Assembly: GCA_964498125.1 (NCBI GenBank)
Contig: CAZCGE010000142.1
Coordinates: forward strand, 1-64,000
Direction of reading: 5' to 3'
From: CAMDBL01 sp964498125
GTDB lineage: Bacteria > Pseudomonadota > Alphaproteobacteria > Rhizobiales > Hyphomicrobiaceae
Length of the DNA: 64,000 nt
The translations under genes were made by a program, and so were the position numbers. Positions 51,071 through 59,746 of the stretch are shown piece by piece. Every line of letters begins with the position of its first letter. The first letter of the stretch is position 1. The notes under the pieces were generated by a model, which was not told the DNA's origin, searched no databases, and was given only the letters and a program-made list of their open reading frames with translations.

Positions 51071-52458
51071 TTGCATCCTCCGCCCGCACGGAACACCACA
51101 GGCTCCTTGCCGCCGCTGCGATCGCTGCACTGCGCAAGCGCCAGCGCGCCACCGGCGTGCGGGACCCTGCCCGGAATGCTGCCCTAAAGGCAGTTGCTTT
51201 CTACATGTCCGGCGCTGTCCTGCTGTATGCCACCGAGATCGCGCTCGCCCGCTGGCTGGGCACGAGTGGCTTCGGCGTTTATGCCGTGGTCTGGGCGGTT
51301 GTGCTGGTGCTGGGCGGCATATCCTCGCTCGGCCTCGGCGGTGTGATCGCCACGTTGAGCCCCGGCGGCCAACACAACGGGCTGTTCCACGGCAGCCGCA
51401 TCGTGGCCATGGCCGCTGGCACGCTGTTGGCGGTGATCGGCCTCGCCGGTCTTTGGCTGTTCGAGCCGCTGGTCGCCAGGCCCTATGTCGTGCCCGCCTA
51501 TCTGGCGCTGATCTGCATCCCGATGTACGCCGTCACCGAGGTCCAGGACGGCATGTTGCGAAGCTCGTTCTGGCATGGCGCGGGCATGCTGCCATCCTAT
51601 GCGCTGAGGCCGCTGCTCATGCTCCTCGCCATGGCGGCTGCGCATGCGTCCGGATGGCCGGTGACGGCGACGACGGCCATGGGCGCGGCAATTGTTGCCA
51701 CATGGCTCACCGGCGTCGTGCAACAATGCGCGCTCGAGCGGCGCCAAGCGCCCGAGGCCTCTTGCGCGAGGCTTGGTCACGACATCGGCGGATGGTTGCG
51801 TTCGGCGCTGCCGCTGACGGCTGCCACCGGCGCCAGCGTCGTGCTCAACTCAGCCGATATTCTCGTCCTGTCGCTCTCCATGGCCCCTGGAGACATTGCA
51901 GTTTACGTCGCGGCCGCCAAGACCATGGGGTTGCTGCTGTTGGTGCAGTGGGCCGCCGGCACCTGGTTTGCAGGCCGCCTCGATACCGCGGCACCCAGCG
52001 GCGACACGAGGCGGCTCGAACAGGCCGTCGCCGAAACCGTCGCCTGGGCGTTCTGGCCATCCCTCGCCGCCGCTGCCGTGATCCTGGCCCTTGGCCTGCC
52101 GCTGCTTAACCTGTTCGGTCCCGATTTTGTGGCGGGTTATCCGATCATGTTCGTGCTGGGCCTTGGCTTCATGGCGCGTGCCGCGGTCGGGCCCGTCGCT
52201 ATGATCTTGCACGCGCTGGGCCAGCATCGCGTGTCGGCAGGCATCGCCGCGGCCTCGGCACTGCTCAACGTGCTGCTGCTGGTGACCCTGGTGCCGAAGT
52301 TCGGGCTGCTGGGTGCGGCCACGGCCACGGCACTTGCGCTGGCGACCGAGGCCTGCCTGCATTGGCTGGCGGCGCGCGTGTGGCTCGGCATCGACGTCGG
52401 CATCTGGCAAAACGCCGCTAGAGCATTTTCCGCCAAAGTGGGCCCCGGTTTGGCGTAG
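51067..52458 (+). CDS. Wzx-like polysaccharide flippase / MATE-superfamily exporter
   Basis: A 463-residue polytopic membrane protein with about 12-14 hydrophobic helices, such as KAVAFYMSGAVLLYATEIALARWLGTSGFGVYAVVWAVVLVLGGISSLGLGGVIATLSP and FVLGLGFMARAAVGPVAMILHALGQHRVSAGIAAASALLNVLLLVTLVPKFGLLGAATATALA. The pattern matches lipid-linked oligosaccharide flippases of the MVF/MOP superfamily. No glycosyltransferase genes are nearby, so the substrate is unknown. Its last 12 codons come from an intergenic-type repeat (52419-52465), so the original C-terminus was probably replaced. Confidence 0.85.
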   Translation: MIASSARTEHHRLLAAAAIAALRKRQRATGVRDPARNAALKAVAFYMSGAVLLYATEIALARWLGTSGFGVYAVVWAVVLVLGGISSLGLGGVIATLSPGGQHNGLFHGSRIVAMAAGTLLAVIGLAGLWLFEPLVARPYVVPAYLALICIPMYAVTEVQDGMLRSSFWHGAGMLPSYALRPLLMLLAMAAAHASGWPVTATTAMGAAIVATWLTGVVQQCALERRQAPEASCARLGHDIGGWLRSALPLTAATGASVVLNSADILVLSLSMAPGDIAVYVAAAKTMGLLLLVQWAAGTWFAGRLDTAAPSGDTRRLEQAVAETVAWAFWPSLAAAAVILALGLPLLNLFGPDFVAGYPIMFVLGLGFMARAAVGPVAMILHALGQHRVSAGIAAASALLNVLLLVTLVPKFGLLGAATATALALATEACLHWLAARVWLGIDVGIWQNAARAFSAKVGPGLA

Positions 52459-52465
52459 AAAATGC
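52419..52465. repeat. GAGCATTTTCCGCCAAAGTGGG repeat forming the flippase C-terminus
   Basis: The stretch containing GAGCATTTTCCGCCAAAG, then GTTTGGCGT and AAAATGC, is matched by an inverted copy at 63456-63504 with a few differences. Imperfect arms (CCGCCAAA.../...TTTGGCG and GCATTTT/AAAATGC) make it a hairpin. It supplies the stop codon and last 12 residues of the flippase. Confidence 0.92.
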
Positions 52466-52700
52466 AGATAAACAAAAGACTAGTGCGCTTTCCCCTGATT
52501 CAATTCGAGTGGCAAGCGCGCTAGCCGGCGATGACAGCGCCGCCAATGCGCGGTTGACATGTGTTGCCACGATTGCTCGTGACACCATGCTGGATCCCCC
52601 GACGAAGTTGTCATCGCCGACGTTTGCTGCGCCAACTTGCACGGCGCGCCGATCCTCGCTAATGGCCAGTTTCCAATTCAATACCGGCGCGAGCGGAACG

Positions 52701-53903
52701 ATGATGAACCTCGATAAACTTGAGACTACCGCCGGCCTCGATGTGGCCGGCAAGCGTGTCCTGGTGCGCGCCGACCTCAATGTGCCGGCCAAGGATGGCA
52801 AGGTCACCGACGCCACGCGCCTGCAGCGACTGGTCCCTGGCCTCGTCGATCTTGCCAGGCGCGGGGGGCGGGTCGTCGTCGTCTCGCATTTTGGCCGGCC
52901 GAAAGGTGGGCCCGACCCGGAATTCACCCTGCGGCCGATCGCCGAGGCCTTGGCCAGACTCGCAGGCCGTCCGGTCGACTTTGCAGAAGACTGCATCGGC
53001 GGCACGGCCGAAGCCGTGGTTGCCAGCCTGCAGCCCGGTGGCATTGCCGTGCTGGAAAACCTGCGGTTTCACAAGGGCGAGGAGAAAAACGACCCGGCCT
53101 TCGTCGCCGCACTCGCCAAGCTCGGCGATATCTACATCAATGACGCCTTCTCCGCCGCCCATCGCGCACACGCCTCGACCGAAGGCCTGGCCCACGTGCT
53201 GCCTGCTTACGCCGGTCCCTTGATGATGGAGGAGATCGACGCGCTGAAGCTCGCCCTGGAGGCGCCGAAACGGCCGACCGCGGCGGTGATCGGCGGCGCC
53301 AAGGTCTCGACCAAGATCCCCGTGCTGGAAAACCTGATCGCCAAGGTCGACAAGCTGATCATTGGCGGCGGCATGGCCAATACGTTCCTGCAAGCCCAGG
53401 GTATCGACGTCGGCAAATCGCTGGCCGAGCCCGAGTTCCACGTCATGGCGCGCAAGATCATGGCGGCGGCGGCAGCGCGCGGCGCTGAGATCGTGCTACC
53501 GGTTGACGGCGTCGTCGCCCGGGAGTTCAAGGCCGGCGCGGCCTCCAGCGTGGTCGATGTGGTCGCCACGCCCGCCGACGCCATGATCCTCGATGTTGGT
53601 CCGCGCTCGGTGGCGCACCTGATCGACGTGGTCAAGGACTGCAAGACGATCCTGTGGAACGGTCCGCTCGGCGCCTTTGAGATCGCTCCGTTCGGCGAGG
53701 GCACGTTCGCGCTGGCTCGCGAAGTCGCACGCCTGACCAAGGCCGGCCAGCTTGTCTCGGTGGCCGGCGGTGGCGATACGGTGGCGGCATTGAATGCGGC
53801 GGGCGTGACGGCGGATTTTTCCTACGTCTCGACCGCGGGTGGCGCATTCCTGGAGTGGCTGGAAGGGCGGGAGTTGCCAGGAGTGGCGGCGTTGGCGCGG
53901 TGA
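52701..53903 (+). CDS. pgk: Phosphoglycerate kinase
   Basis: Pgk makes ATP from 1,3-bisphosphoglycerate in glycolysis. The 400 residues include GKRVLVRADLNVPAKDGKVTDATRL, VVVVSHFGRPKG, LENLRFHKGEEKNDPAF, GGAKVSTKIPVLENLI and the C-terminal VSVAGGGDTVAALN with the hinge. It is complete. Upstream in-frame ATGs (for example 52662) are less likely; a second ATG is at 52704. It is not accompanied here by gap or fba. Confidence 0.97.
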   Translation: MMNLDKLETTAGLDVAGKRVLVRADLNVPAKDGKVTDATRLQRLVPGLVDLARRGGRVVVVSHFGRPKGGPDPEFTLRPIAEALARLAGRPVDFAEDCIGGTAEAVVASLQPGGIAVLENLRFHKGEEKNDPAFVAALAKLGDIYINDAFSAAHRAHASTEGLAHVLPAYAGPLMMEEIDALKLALEAPKRPTAAVIGGAKVSTKIPVLENLIAKVDKLIIGGGMANTFLQAQGIDVGKSLAEPEFHVMARKIMAAAAARGAEIVLPVDGVVAREFKAGAASSVVDVVATPADAMILDVGPRSVAHLIDVVKDCKTILWNGPLGAFEIAPFGEGTFALAREVARLTKAGQLVSVAGGGDTVAALNAAGVTADFSYVSTAGGAFLEWLEGRELPGVAALAR

Positions 53904-53923
53904 GCGGCAAAAGAAAATTCCAC

Positions 53924-53952
53924 TTGTCAGGCCCCATTCTGATTCCCATAAC
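53924..53952 (+). promoter_or_regulatory. Probable sigma-70-type promoter for soxAXB
   Basis: TTGTCA (53924-53929), a 17-nt spacer and CATAAC (53947-53952) lie 30 nt before the soxA start. They match five and four of the six consensus bases. The spacing is ideal, and the position between pgk and soxA fits a new transcription unit. Confidence 0.5.
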
Positions 53953-53982
53953 AGCAATCAGAGTACAAAGATCGGCCTGGAC

Positions 53983-54810
53983 ATGAGAATGTTTTTTCGT
54001 TTTACCCTGACCGCCCTCACAGCCGGATGGCTGTTGGTATCGCCGCTGTCGGCGCAGGATGCCGCCACCGAGCGTGGCCTCGAGCAATACCGCCGCATGC
54101 TCAAGGCCGACCCATGGAGCAACCCCGGCCTGCTCGACGCCGATCGCGGCGAGGCGCTGTGGAAAATGCCGGGCGGACCAAAGAATGCGACGCTGGAAGC
54201 CTGCGACCTCGGCAAGGGGCCAGGCAAGCTGGACGGCGTCTTTGCCGAGCTGCCACGCTACTTCGCCGACGCCGACCAGGTGCTCGACGTCGAGGCGCGC
54301 ATCGTTTGGTGCATGGAGAAGCTGCAAGGCGTCGAGCGCAAGCAGATCCTGGCCCGGCCGTTTCCTGCTGGCGGCCTACCGGTAGGCGATGTCGGCGCCA
54401 TCGCCACGTTCATAGCGTCGAAATCCAGAGGCCGGCCATTCGCGGTCAAGCTCGATCATCCGCGCGAGAAGGAAACCTACGCTCTCGGCGAGACGCTGTT
54501 TTTCCGCCGCCAGGGGCCGATGGATTTCGCCTGCTCGACCTGCCACGCCGATTCCGGCAAACGCATCAGATTGCAGGAGCTGCCCTACCTGTCGCAGCCG
54601 GCGGAGGCAAGGAAGGTCATCGGCGAATGGCCGGCCTACCGCGTCTCCTCGACGCATGTGATGACCATGACGCACCGCATCTACGATTGTTTCTGGCAGA
54701 TGCGGATCGCACCCATCGAGCACAGCTCGGATGTGACCATTGCCTTGACGATGTATCTGGCGCGCACGGCCGCAGGCGGTGAGATCACTGCCCCCTCGAT
54801 CAAGCGGTAA
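53983..54810 (+). CDS. soxA: SoxA, c-type cytochrome of the SoxAX complex
   Basis: SoxAX joins thiosulfate oxidatively to the SoxY carrier cysteine in the periplasm. The 275 residues have a signal (about 1-25, ending PLSAQ), one heme motif C184-STC-H188, and Cys236 in HRIYDCFWQM as the expected modified-cysteine heme ligand. The N-terminal heme of diheme SoxA is missing: Cys74 and Cys110 remain where a disulfide is found in the monoheme type. It is followed after 4 nt by soxX with a GGAG site. No soxYZ or soxCD is present here. Confidence 0.93.
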   Translation: MRMFFRFTLTALTAGWLLVSPLSAQDAATERGLEQYRRMLKADPWSNPGLLDADRGEALWKMPGGPKNATLEACDLGKGPGKLDGVFAELPRYFADADQVLDVEARIVWCMEKLQGVERKQILARPFPAGGLPVGDVGAIATFIASKSRGRPFAVKLDHPREKETYALGETLFFRRQGPMDFACSTCHADSGKRIRLQELPYLSQPAEARKVIGEWPAYRVSSTHVMTMTHRIYDCFWQMRIAPIEHSSDVTIALTMYLARTAAGGEITAPSIKR

Positions 54811-54814
54811 GGAG

Positions 54815-55438
54815 ATGACCATGCGGTCCTTGTTGCTGGCGCTGCTCGGCCTTGCCGTTCTCTCGACGCCGGCCGTGACCCAGACTGCGCCCGCCGTGAC
54901 GCCGGCACGGGTCGAGGCCGCCATCACATCGAGCTGGCCCAGGGCCGCGGCCGACTGGCTCGCCCGCATGACGCAGGACGACACGCTGAAAATCTGTTCC
55001 GAGCACCGCAACGCGCCGCCGGCCGCCTTGGCGAAGGCCGTCGCCGCGCGCGAAAAGTCCGCTGTCCAATACCCCGCCGGCGGCAATTTGATGGGCGACT
55101 GGAAGAAAGGCGAGCGCATCGCCCAGAGCGGCTATGGGCTGCGCTTCACGGACTACCCGCCAGCACAGGTGAACGGCGGCAACTGCTATGCCTGCCACCA
55201 GCTCGACCCGAAGGAGGTGAGCTACGGCACCATCGGCCCCTCCCTGCTCGGCTACGGCAAGATCCGCAAGTTTGCCGAGGCCGACGTCAAGGCCGCCTAC
55301 GAGAAGATCTACAATCCGCACGCGGCGCTGCCCTGCTCGCTGATGCCACGTTTTGGCGCCAATAAGGTGCTTGACCTCGAGCAGATCAAGGATCTCGTCG
55401 CGCTGCTTATGTCGCCGGACAGCCCGGTGAACAAGTAA
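54815..55438 (+). CDS. soxX: SoxX, c-type cytochrome of the SoxAX complex
   Basis: The monoheme partner of SoxA. The 207 residues have a signal peptide (about 1-23), the heme motif C124-YAC-H128 within GGNCYACHQLDPKEVSYGTIGPSLLGYGK, and a likely axial Met in PCSLMPRFG. The SoxX-typical end LDLEQIKDLVALLMSPDSPVNK is present. GGAG stands just before ATG 54815. It precedes soxB by 8 nt. Confidence 0.93.
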   Translation: MTMRSLLLALLGLAVLSTPAVTQTAPAVTPARVEAAITSSWPRAAADWLARMTQDDTLKICSEHRNAPPAALAKAVAAREKSAVQYPAGGNLMGDWKKGERIAQSGYGLRFTDYPPAQVNGGNCYACHQLDPKEVSYGTIGPSLLGYGKIRKFAEADVKAAYEKIYNPHAALPCSLMPRFGANKVLDLEQIKDLVALLMSPDSPVNK

Positions 55439-55446
55439 TCAACCGC

Positions 55447-57147
55447 ATGCTCTCACGCCGGGACTTTCTGCAAATTGCCGTGGCGACCGCGGTTCTGACT
55501 GGACGCAACGGCCGTGCACTGGCTCAGCGGCGGATCAGCGAGAGCGATCTGCTCGATTTCAAGAGCAAGGGCCGGTTGACCCTGCTGCATATCGCCGACA
55601 CGCACGCGCAGCTGCGGCCAGCCTATTTCCGTGAGCCGTCCACCAACATCGGCGTCGGCGAGATGGCCGGCCTGCCGCCGCACCTGACCGGCGCCGAGGC
55701 GCTGGCACATTACGGCGTCGCGGCCGGTTCCGCCGCCGCCTATGGGCTCAGCGCGTCCGACTTCGTGGAGCTCGCCGGCACGTACGGACGGGTCGGCGGC
55801 ATGGACCGCGTCGCCCGCGTCATCGACGCCATCCGCTCCGAGCGCGGCGCCGACCGCACGCTGGTGCTCGACGGCGGCGATGCCCTGCAGGGCTCCTATA
55901 CGGCGTTGGCATCCCGCGGCGCCGACATGATCCAGGTCTTCGCGGCCATGGGCATCGAGGCCACCACGGGCCATTGGGAGTTCACGCTCGGCGAAGAGCG
56001 CATCCGCGCCCTGTTCGGCGACAAGGGCGGCCGCGGCAGCGCCAAGATCGACTTTCTCGCCGGCAATATCGTGGAGACCGATTTCGAGGAGCCGGTCTTC
56101 AAGAGCCACGCCCTGTACGAACGGGCCGGCGTGCGCATCGGCGTCATCGGCCAGGCCTTTCCCTATACGCCCGTGGCCAACCCGCGTTGGATGATGCCGA
56201 ACTGGTCGTTCGGCGTGCGCGAGCAACTGTTGCGCCGCCGGGTGGCGGCGATCCGAGCGGCCGGCGCCAGCATCGTCGTGTTGCTGTCGCATAACGGCTT
56301 CGATGTCGACCGCAAGCTTGCCGGTCGTGTCAGCGGCATCGACGTGATCCTGACCGCCCATACCCACGACGCGCTGCCGGCCCCGGTCAAGGTGGGCCAG
56401 ACGCTGCTGATCGCCTCGGGCGCGCACGGCAAGTTCGTGTCGCGGCTCGACCTCGACGTGCGCGACGGACGCATCCATGACTACGGCTATGCGCTGATCC
56501 CAGTGATCACGGATGCGATCGAGCCGCATCCCGATGTCGCTCGGCTGATCCAGGACATCCGCGCGCCACACCAGGCCTTGCTTGGTACTGAACTCGCCCG
56601 GACACGCTCGCTGCTCTACCGGCGCGACAACATTTCCGGCTCGCTCGACGACCTGATCTGTCAGGCGGTGCTGGAGCAGCGCGATGCCGAGATCTGTTTC
56701 TCGCCGGGGTTTCGTTGGGGACCGACACTGCTGCCCGACCAGGCCATTACCTGGGAGGACATCTGCAATGCGACGGCGATCACCTATCCCGCCTGCTACC
56801 GCACGAGCATGACCGGCGCCGCGATCAAGGACATCCTCGAGGATGTGGCCGACAACCTTTTCAATCCCGACCCCTACTACCAGCAGGGCGGCGACATGGT
56901 GCGCGCCGGCGGCCTGTCATTCACATTGTACGTCGACCAACGCATCGGCAGTCGTATCCATGATCTGCGGTCGACCCGGACCGGCGCACCGATCGAGGCA
57001 GGCCGCAGCTATGTCGTCGCCGGCTGGGCTTCCGTCAATGAAGGCGCCTCGGGGCCGCCGATCTGGGAGGTGCTGGTTCGGCACCTCGCACGCCACCCCG
57101 TGGTCGAGGTCGCGCCAAACACCGCCGTCCGCGTCGTCCGGGGCTGA
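55447..57147 (+). CDS. soxB: SoxB, thiosulfohydrolase
   Basis: SoxB removes the terminal sulfone of the SoxY-bound intermediate as sulfate, using a dimanganese site. The 566 residues start with a Tat signal (MLSRRDFLQIAVATAVLTGRNGRALAQ). The metallophosphoesterase part has LLHIADTHAQLRPAYFREPS, LDGGDALQGS, TTGHWEFTLGEER, VLLSHNGFDVDRKLA and TAHTHDALP. The 5'-nucleotidase C-terminal domain follows (about 370-560). It is complete. The SoxYZ carrier it needs must be encoded elsewhere. Confidence 0.95.
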   Translation: MLSRRDFLQIAVATAVLTGRNGRALAQRRISESDLLDFKSKGRLTLLHIADTHAQLRPAYFREPSTNIGVGEMAGLPPHLTGAEALAHYGVAAGSAAAYGLSASDFVELAGTYGRVGGMDRVARVIDAIRSERGADRTLVLDGGDALQGSYTALASRGADMIQVFAAMGIEATTGHWEFTLGEERIRALFGDKGGRGSAKIDFLAGNIVETDFEEPVFKSHALYERAGVRIGVIGQAFPYTPVANPRWMMPNWSFGVREQLLRRRVAAIRAAGASIVVLLSHNGFDVDRKLAGRVSGIDVILTAHTHDALPAPVKVGQTLLIASGAHGKFVSRLDLDVRDGRIHDYGYALIPVITDAIEPHPDVARLIQDIRAPHQALLGTELARTRSLLYRRDNISGSLDDLICQAVLEQRDAEICFSPGFRWGPTLLPDQAITWEDICNATAITYPACYRTSMTGAAIKDILEDVADNLFNPDPYYQQGGDMVRAGGLSFTLYVDQRIGSRIHDLRSTRTGAPIEAGRSYVVAGWASVNEGASGPPIWEVLVRHLARHPVVEVAPNTAVRVVRG

Positions 57148-57198
57148 ACCGCGCCACGCCCAGCGCCACCCCCACCCGCCGTCAGGCTGCGCAAGGGC

Positions 57199-57224
57199 TT
57201 GACAAGGTGTCATTTTTCTACTCC
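57199..57224 (+). promoter_or_regulatory. Possible -35 element upstream of the response regulator gene
   Basis: TTGACA (57199-57204) is a perfect -35 hexamer 54 nt before ATG 57258. The -10 region is unclear: TACTCC (57219-57224) has only a 14-nt spacer. A GGAGG site directly before the gene supports the start. Confidence 0.3.
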
Positions 57225-57257
57225 TTGCGTGGGGTGCAAAGTCTGGGGGAGGCTGAC

Positions 57258-57656
57258 ATGAACGGACTGACAGCACCTCGCCTTGCCCGGGGCCGGCTCG
57301 CCGGCTTGCGAGTCCTCATCGCGGAAGATTCCTGGATCATCGCCGATACGCTGGCCGTCATCCTGGAAGAAGAGGGCGTCCACGTCATTGGACCCGTGCC
57401 GACCAATTCTGGCGCCATCGACCTATTGCGCCAGGAGAAAACCGATTTTGCCTTGGTCGACATGAGCCTGAAAGATGGGTTCGCCGACGAGCTGACCCAA
57501 GAGCTGTATGCGCGCTCCATTCCCTATGCGATCATCACCGCATTCGAGGCGCTGCCGTCAAACGCCGGCGACCACGCGGTCGCGGTCTTCAGAAAGCCCG
57601 TCAGCCGCAAGCTTCTCGTGGAAATCCTGTCCGGGTACACCGATCCGAAACGGTGA
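57258..57656 (+). CDS. Single-domain response regulator
   Basis: A 132-residue stand-alone receiver. The acidic residues are in VLIAEDSWIIA, the phospho-acceptor is about D68 in FALVDMSLKDG, TAFEALP replaces the usual TA-switch region, and the conserved Lys is in VFRKPVS. It resembles the single-domain regulators common in rhizobia that act on a kinase or phosphatase partner. GGAGG precedes ATG 57258. No kinase is adjacent. Confidence 0.88.
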   Translation: MNGLTAPRLARGRLAGLRVLIAEDSWIIADTLAVILEEEGVHVIGPVPTNSGAIDLLRQEKTDFALVDMSLKDGFADELTQELYARSIPYAIITAFEALPSNAGDHAVAVFRKPVSRKLLVEILSGYTDPKR

Positions 57657-57731
57657 ACGTGCCGCGCGACCAGACGGCCATGACTCCAATGCCGCCGCCG
57701 CGGCGATAACAAGAAGGTAGGGCCTGATCCC

Positions 57732-58415
57732 GTGTACTTCCATCCTGACGAGCGCATCCTGATCCTGATCGACGGCGTTAGCCTCAATGCCACCCACAAG
57801 GCCTTGGGCTTCGACATCGATTTCAGGAAGCTGCTGGAGCTGTTCCGCTCGAAAGGCCGCCTGATCAAAGCCAATTTCTACACGACAATATTCGAGCAGC
57901 AGGAATATTCGTCCGTTCGCCCATTGGTCGATTGGCTGCAATACAACGGCTTCACGCTGATCACAAAGCCAGCCAGGGAGTTCGTGGACGACGAGGGCCG
58001 CCGGCGCTACAGGGGCAGCATGCACGTCGAGATGGCCGTGGATGCGCTGCGGCTTTCGCCCACGGTCGATCATGTCGTGATGTTTGCCAGCGAGGGCGCC
58101 TTGAGCGCCGCGGCGGCAGCCCTGCAGGATCTCGGCAAGCGCGTGACGGTCGTTTCCACGCTGCTGATGCGACCGCAGATGGTTGCGGACGAACTCAGGC
58201 GCCAGGCCGACCAATTCGTCGAACTGGCCGATCTGGAGCCCTTGATCGGTCGCGCGCGTTTGCCGCGTCGCGAAGTCGTTGCAGACACACCGGCCGACGA
58301 AGAAGCCATTGACACGCCGAGCGGCAGGCGGGAGGCCGTCGTTATGCAGTCGACCGCCAGGCCGATCACAGCGGTGGTCAAGACCACACGCTCACGCACG
58401 CGCAGCGAGACCTGA
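57732..58415 (+). CDS. NYN/LabA-like domain protein, probably catalytically inactive
   Basis: A 227-residue protein of the NYN (LabA/DUF88) fold, related to PIN-type ribonucleases. The scaffold is clear: FHPDERILILIDGVSLNATHKALGFDIDFRKLLELFRSKGRLIKANFYTTIFEQQEYSSVRPLVDWLQYNGF, and VVSTLLMRPQMVADELRRQADQFVELADL. Three acidic motif positions of the usual relatives look changed: DGANLY is DGVSLN, the D-ELA-VDA helix reads HVEMAVDAL, and SGDGDF reads ASEGAL. Only the first Asp (D14) is clearly kept. It may bind RNA or protein without cutting. The start is GTG 57732; the C-terminal 40 residues are low complexity. Confidence 0.85.
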   Translation: MYFHPDERILILIDGVSLNATHKALGFDIDFRKLLELFRSKGRLIKANFYTTIFEQQEYSSVRPLVDWLQYNGFTLITKPAREFVDDEGRRRYRGSMHVEMAVDALRLSPTVDHVVMFASEGALSAAAAALQDLGKRVTVVSTLLMRPQMVADELRRQADQFVELADLEPLIGRARLPRREVVADTPADEEAIDTPSGRREAVVMQSTARPITAVVKTTRSRTRSET

Positions 58416-58605
58416 CGGCGCGCGTGCCGCGGGAGCGCCTCGACGCGAGGATAGCCGCCCGCCCCCGGCCTCTGTTATGTTTTGCTCGCTCGCCTCGACG
58501 GCACGAGGAAAGCGAGCCCATGGGCATCGAACGCTTGGCCATTGTGTGGCACGAACCGAGTTCGATCGCAGTCATACGCTCACCAATCATTCGGAGACCC
58601 CGCCG

Positions 58606-59370
58606 ATGAGCCTGCCCAAGACCCCGACCTTCGACCTCAAAGGCAAGCGTGCGCTAGTCACCGGCGCCGGCCGCGGCATCGGCCAGGCCGCATCCGCCGC
58701 CCTCGCCCACGCCGGCGCCCACGTCGTCTGCGCCGCGCGCACCAAGGCCGAGATCGACGAGCTTGCCGCCGAGATCAGGCGGGAAGGCGGATCGGCGGAA
58801 GCCTTGCCGCTCGATGTCATGGACCTCGACGCGGTGCAGGCGGCCGTCGCCAGGCAGGCGCCGTTCAATATCCTCGTCAACAACGCTGGCACCAACCGCC
58901 CCGCGCCGTTCCTCGACATCAAGCTCGAGGATTTCGACTACGTCATGAACCTCAATGTGCGCGCCGCCTTCGGCGTGGCGCAGGTGGTGGCAAAACGCAT
59001 GGTCGAGACCAAGACACAAGGCTCGCTGATTCACATCTCCTCGCAGATGGGGCACGTGGCGCTGCCGGGGCGCGGCACCTATTGCGCCACCAAGCATGCG
59101 CTGGAGGGCCTCAACAAGGTGATCGCCATCGACCTGGCCACGCACGGCATCCGCTCCAACACCATCGCGCCGACCTTCATCGAGACGCCGATGACCAAGC
59201 CGTTCTTCCAGAACGAGGCGTTCAAGAGCATGGTGCTGAGCAAGATCAGGCTCGGGCGTCTGGGCCAGGTCGAGGACCTGATGGGCGCTGTCGTGTTCCT
59301 GGCGTCCGATGCGTCGGGCCTGATCACCGGCACGTCGATGCTGGTCGACGGCGGCTGGACCACGGGGTGA
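58606..59370 (+). CDS. Short-chain dehydrogenase/reductase
   Basis: A 254-residue NAD(P)-dependent oxidoreductase of the classical SDR family. The cofactor motif is TGAGRGIG, with NNAGT and catalytic S-Y-K in HISSQMGHVALPGRGTYCATKHAL (Ser about 142, Tyr about 155, Lys about 159). The end is GLITGTSMLVDGGWTTG. The frame is open upstream, but ATG 58606 fits the family. It resembles gluconate/3-ketoacyl-type reductases; the substrate is unknown. Confidence 0.9.
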   Translation: MSLPKTPTFDLKGKRALVTGAGRGIGQAASAALAHAGAHVVCAARTKAEIDELAAEIRREGGSAEALPLDVMDLDAVQAAVARQAPFNILVNNAGTNRPAPFLDIKLEDFDYVMNLNVRAAFGVAQVVAKRMVETKTQGSLIHISSQMGHVALPGRGTYCATKHALEGLNKVIAIDLATHGIRSNTIAPTFIETPMTKPFFQNEAFKSMVLSKIRLGRLGQVEDLMGAVVFLASDASGLITGTSMLVDGGWTTG

Positions 59371-59746
59371 ACGCATCACTGACCGCCGCGCATTATCCAC
59401 ACTCGTGACATAGCGTCGTCGGCAGTGCGCTGGTGTTTCTTTGACACTATCCAGAACGCGCGCCGCCGACACGTTCGCATTGCGGCGTGTCGCTGCCTGC
59501 CGACAGCGAGCTTGCTGATTTTGCGCCTTTTTCACACGTCGGCGTGTCCAACACGCACCCGACAACGGGCAGCCATGACGGCTTCTCGTTCAGATTGCCG
59601 CTGATTTGGCACGTCGCCAAGAGACTTCAGTCTCAGACCTTAGTCTGATGCAATTCGCGTGCCCTGCAATCAAAGTAATATTCGTTAAAGCCGCCAATTG
59701 TCGGATGACCGGCAACTATGCATCGAGATGTGCTGGGAGTAGGCTC
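59371..59746. other. 376-nt intergenic region, no gene seen
   Basis: No protein frame, RNA or clear repeat was found between the SDR and multicopper oxidase genes. An AT-rich patch with AAAGTAATATTCGTTAAAG (about 59672-59690) may be the promoter of the oxidase gene. Confidence 0.45.
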
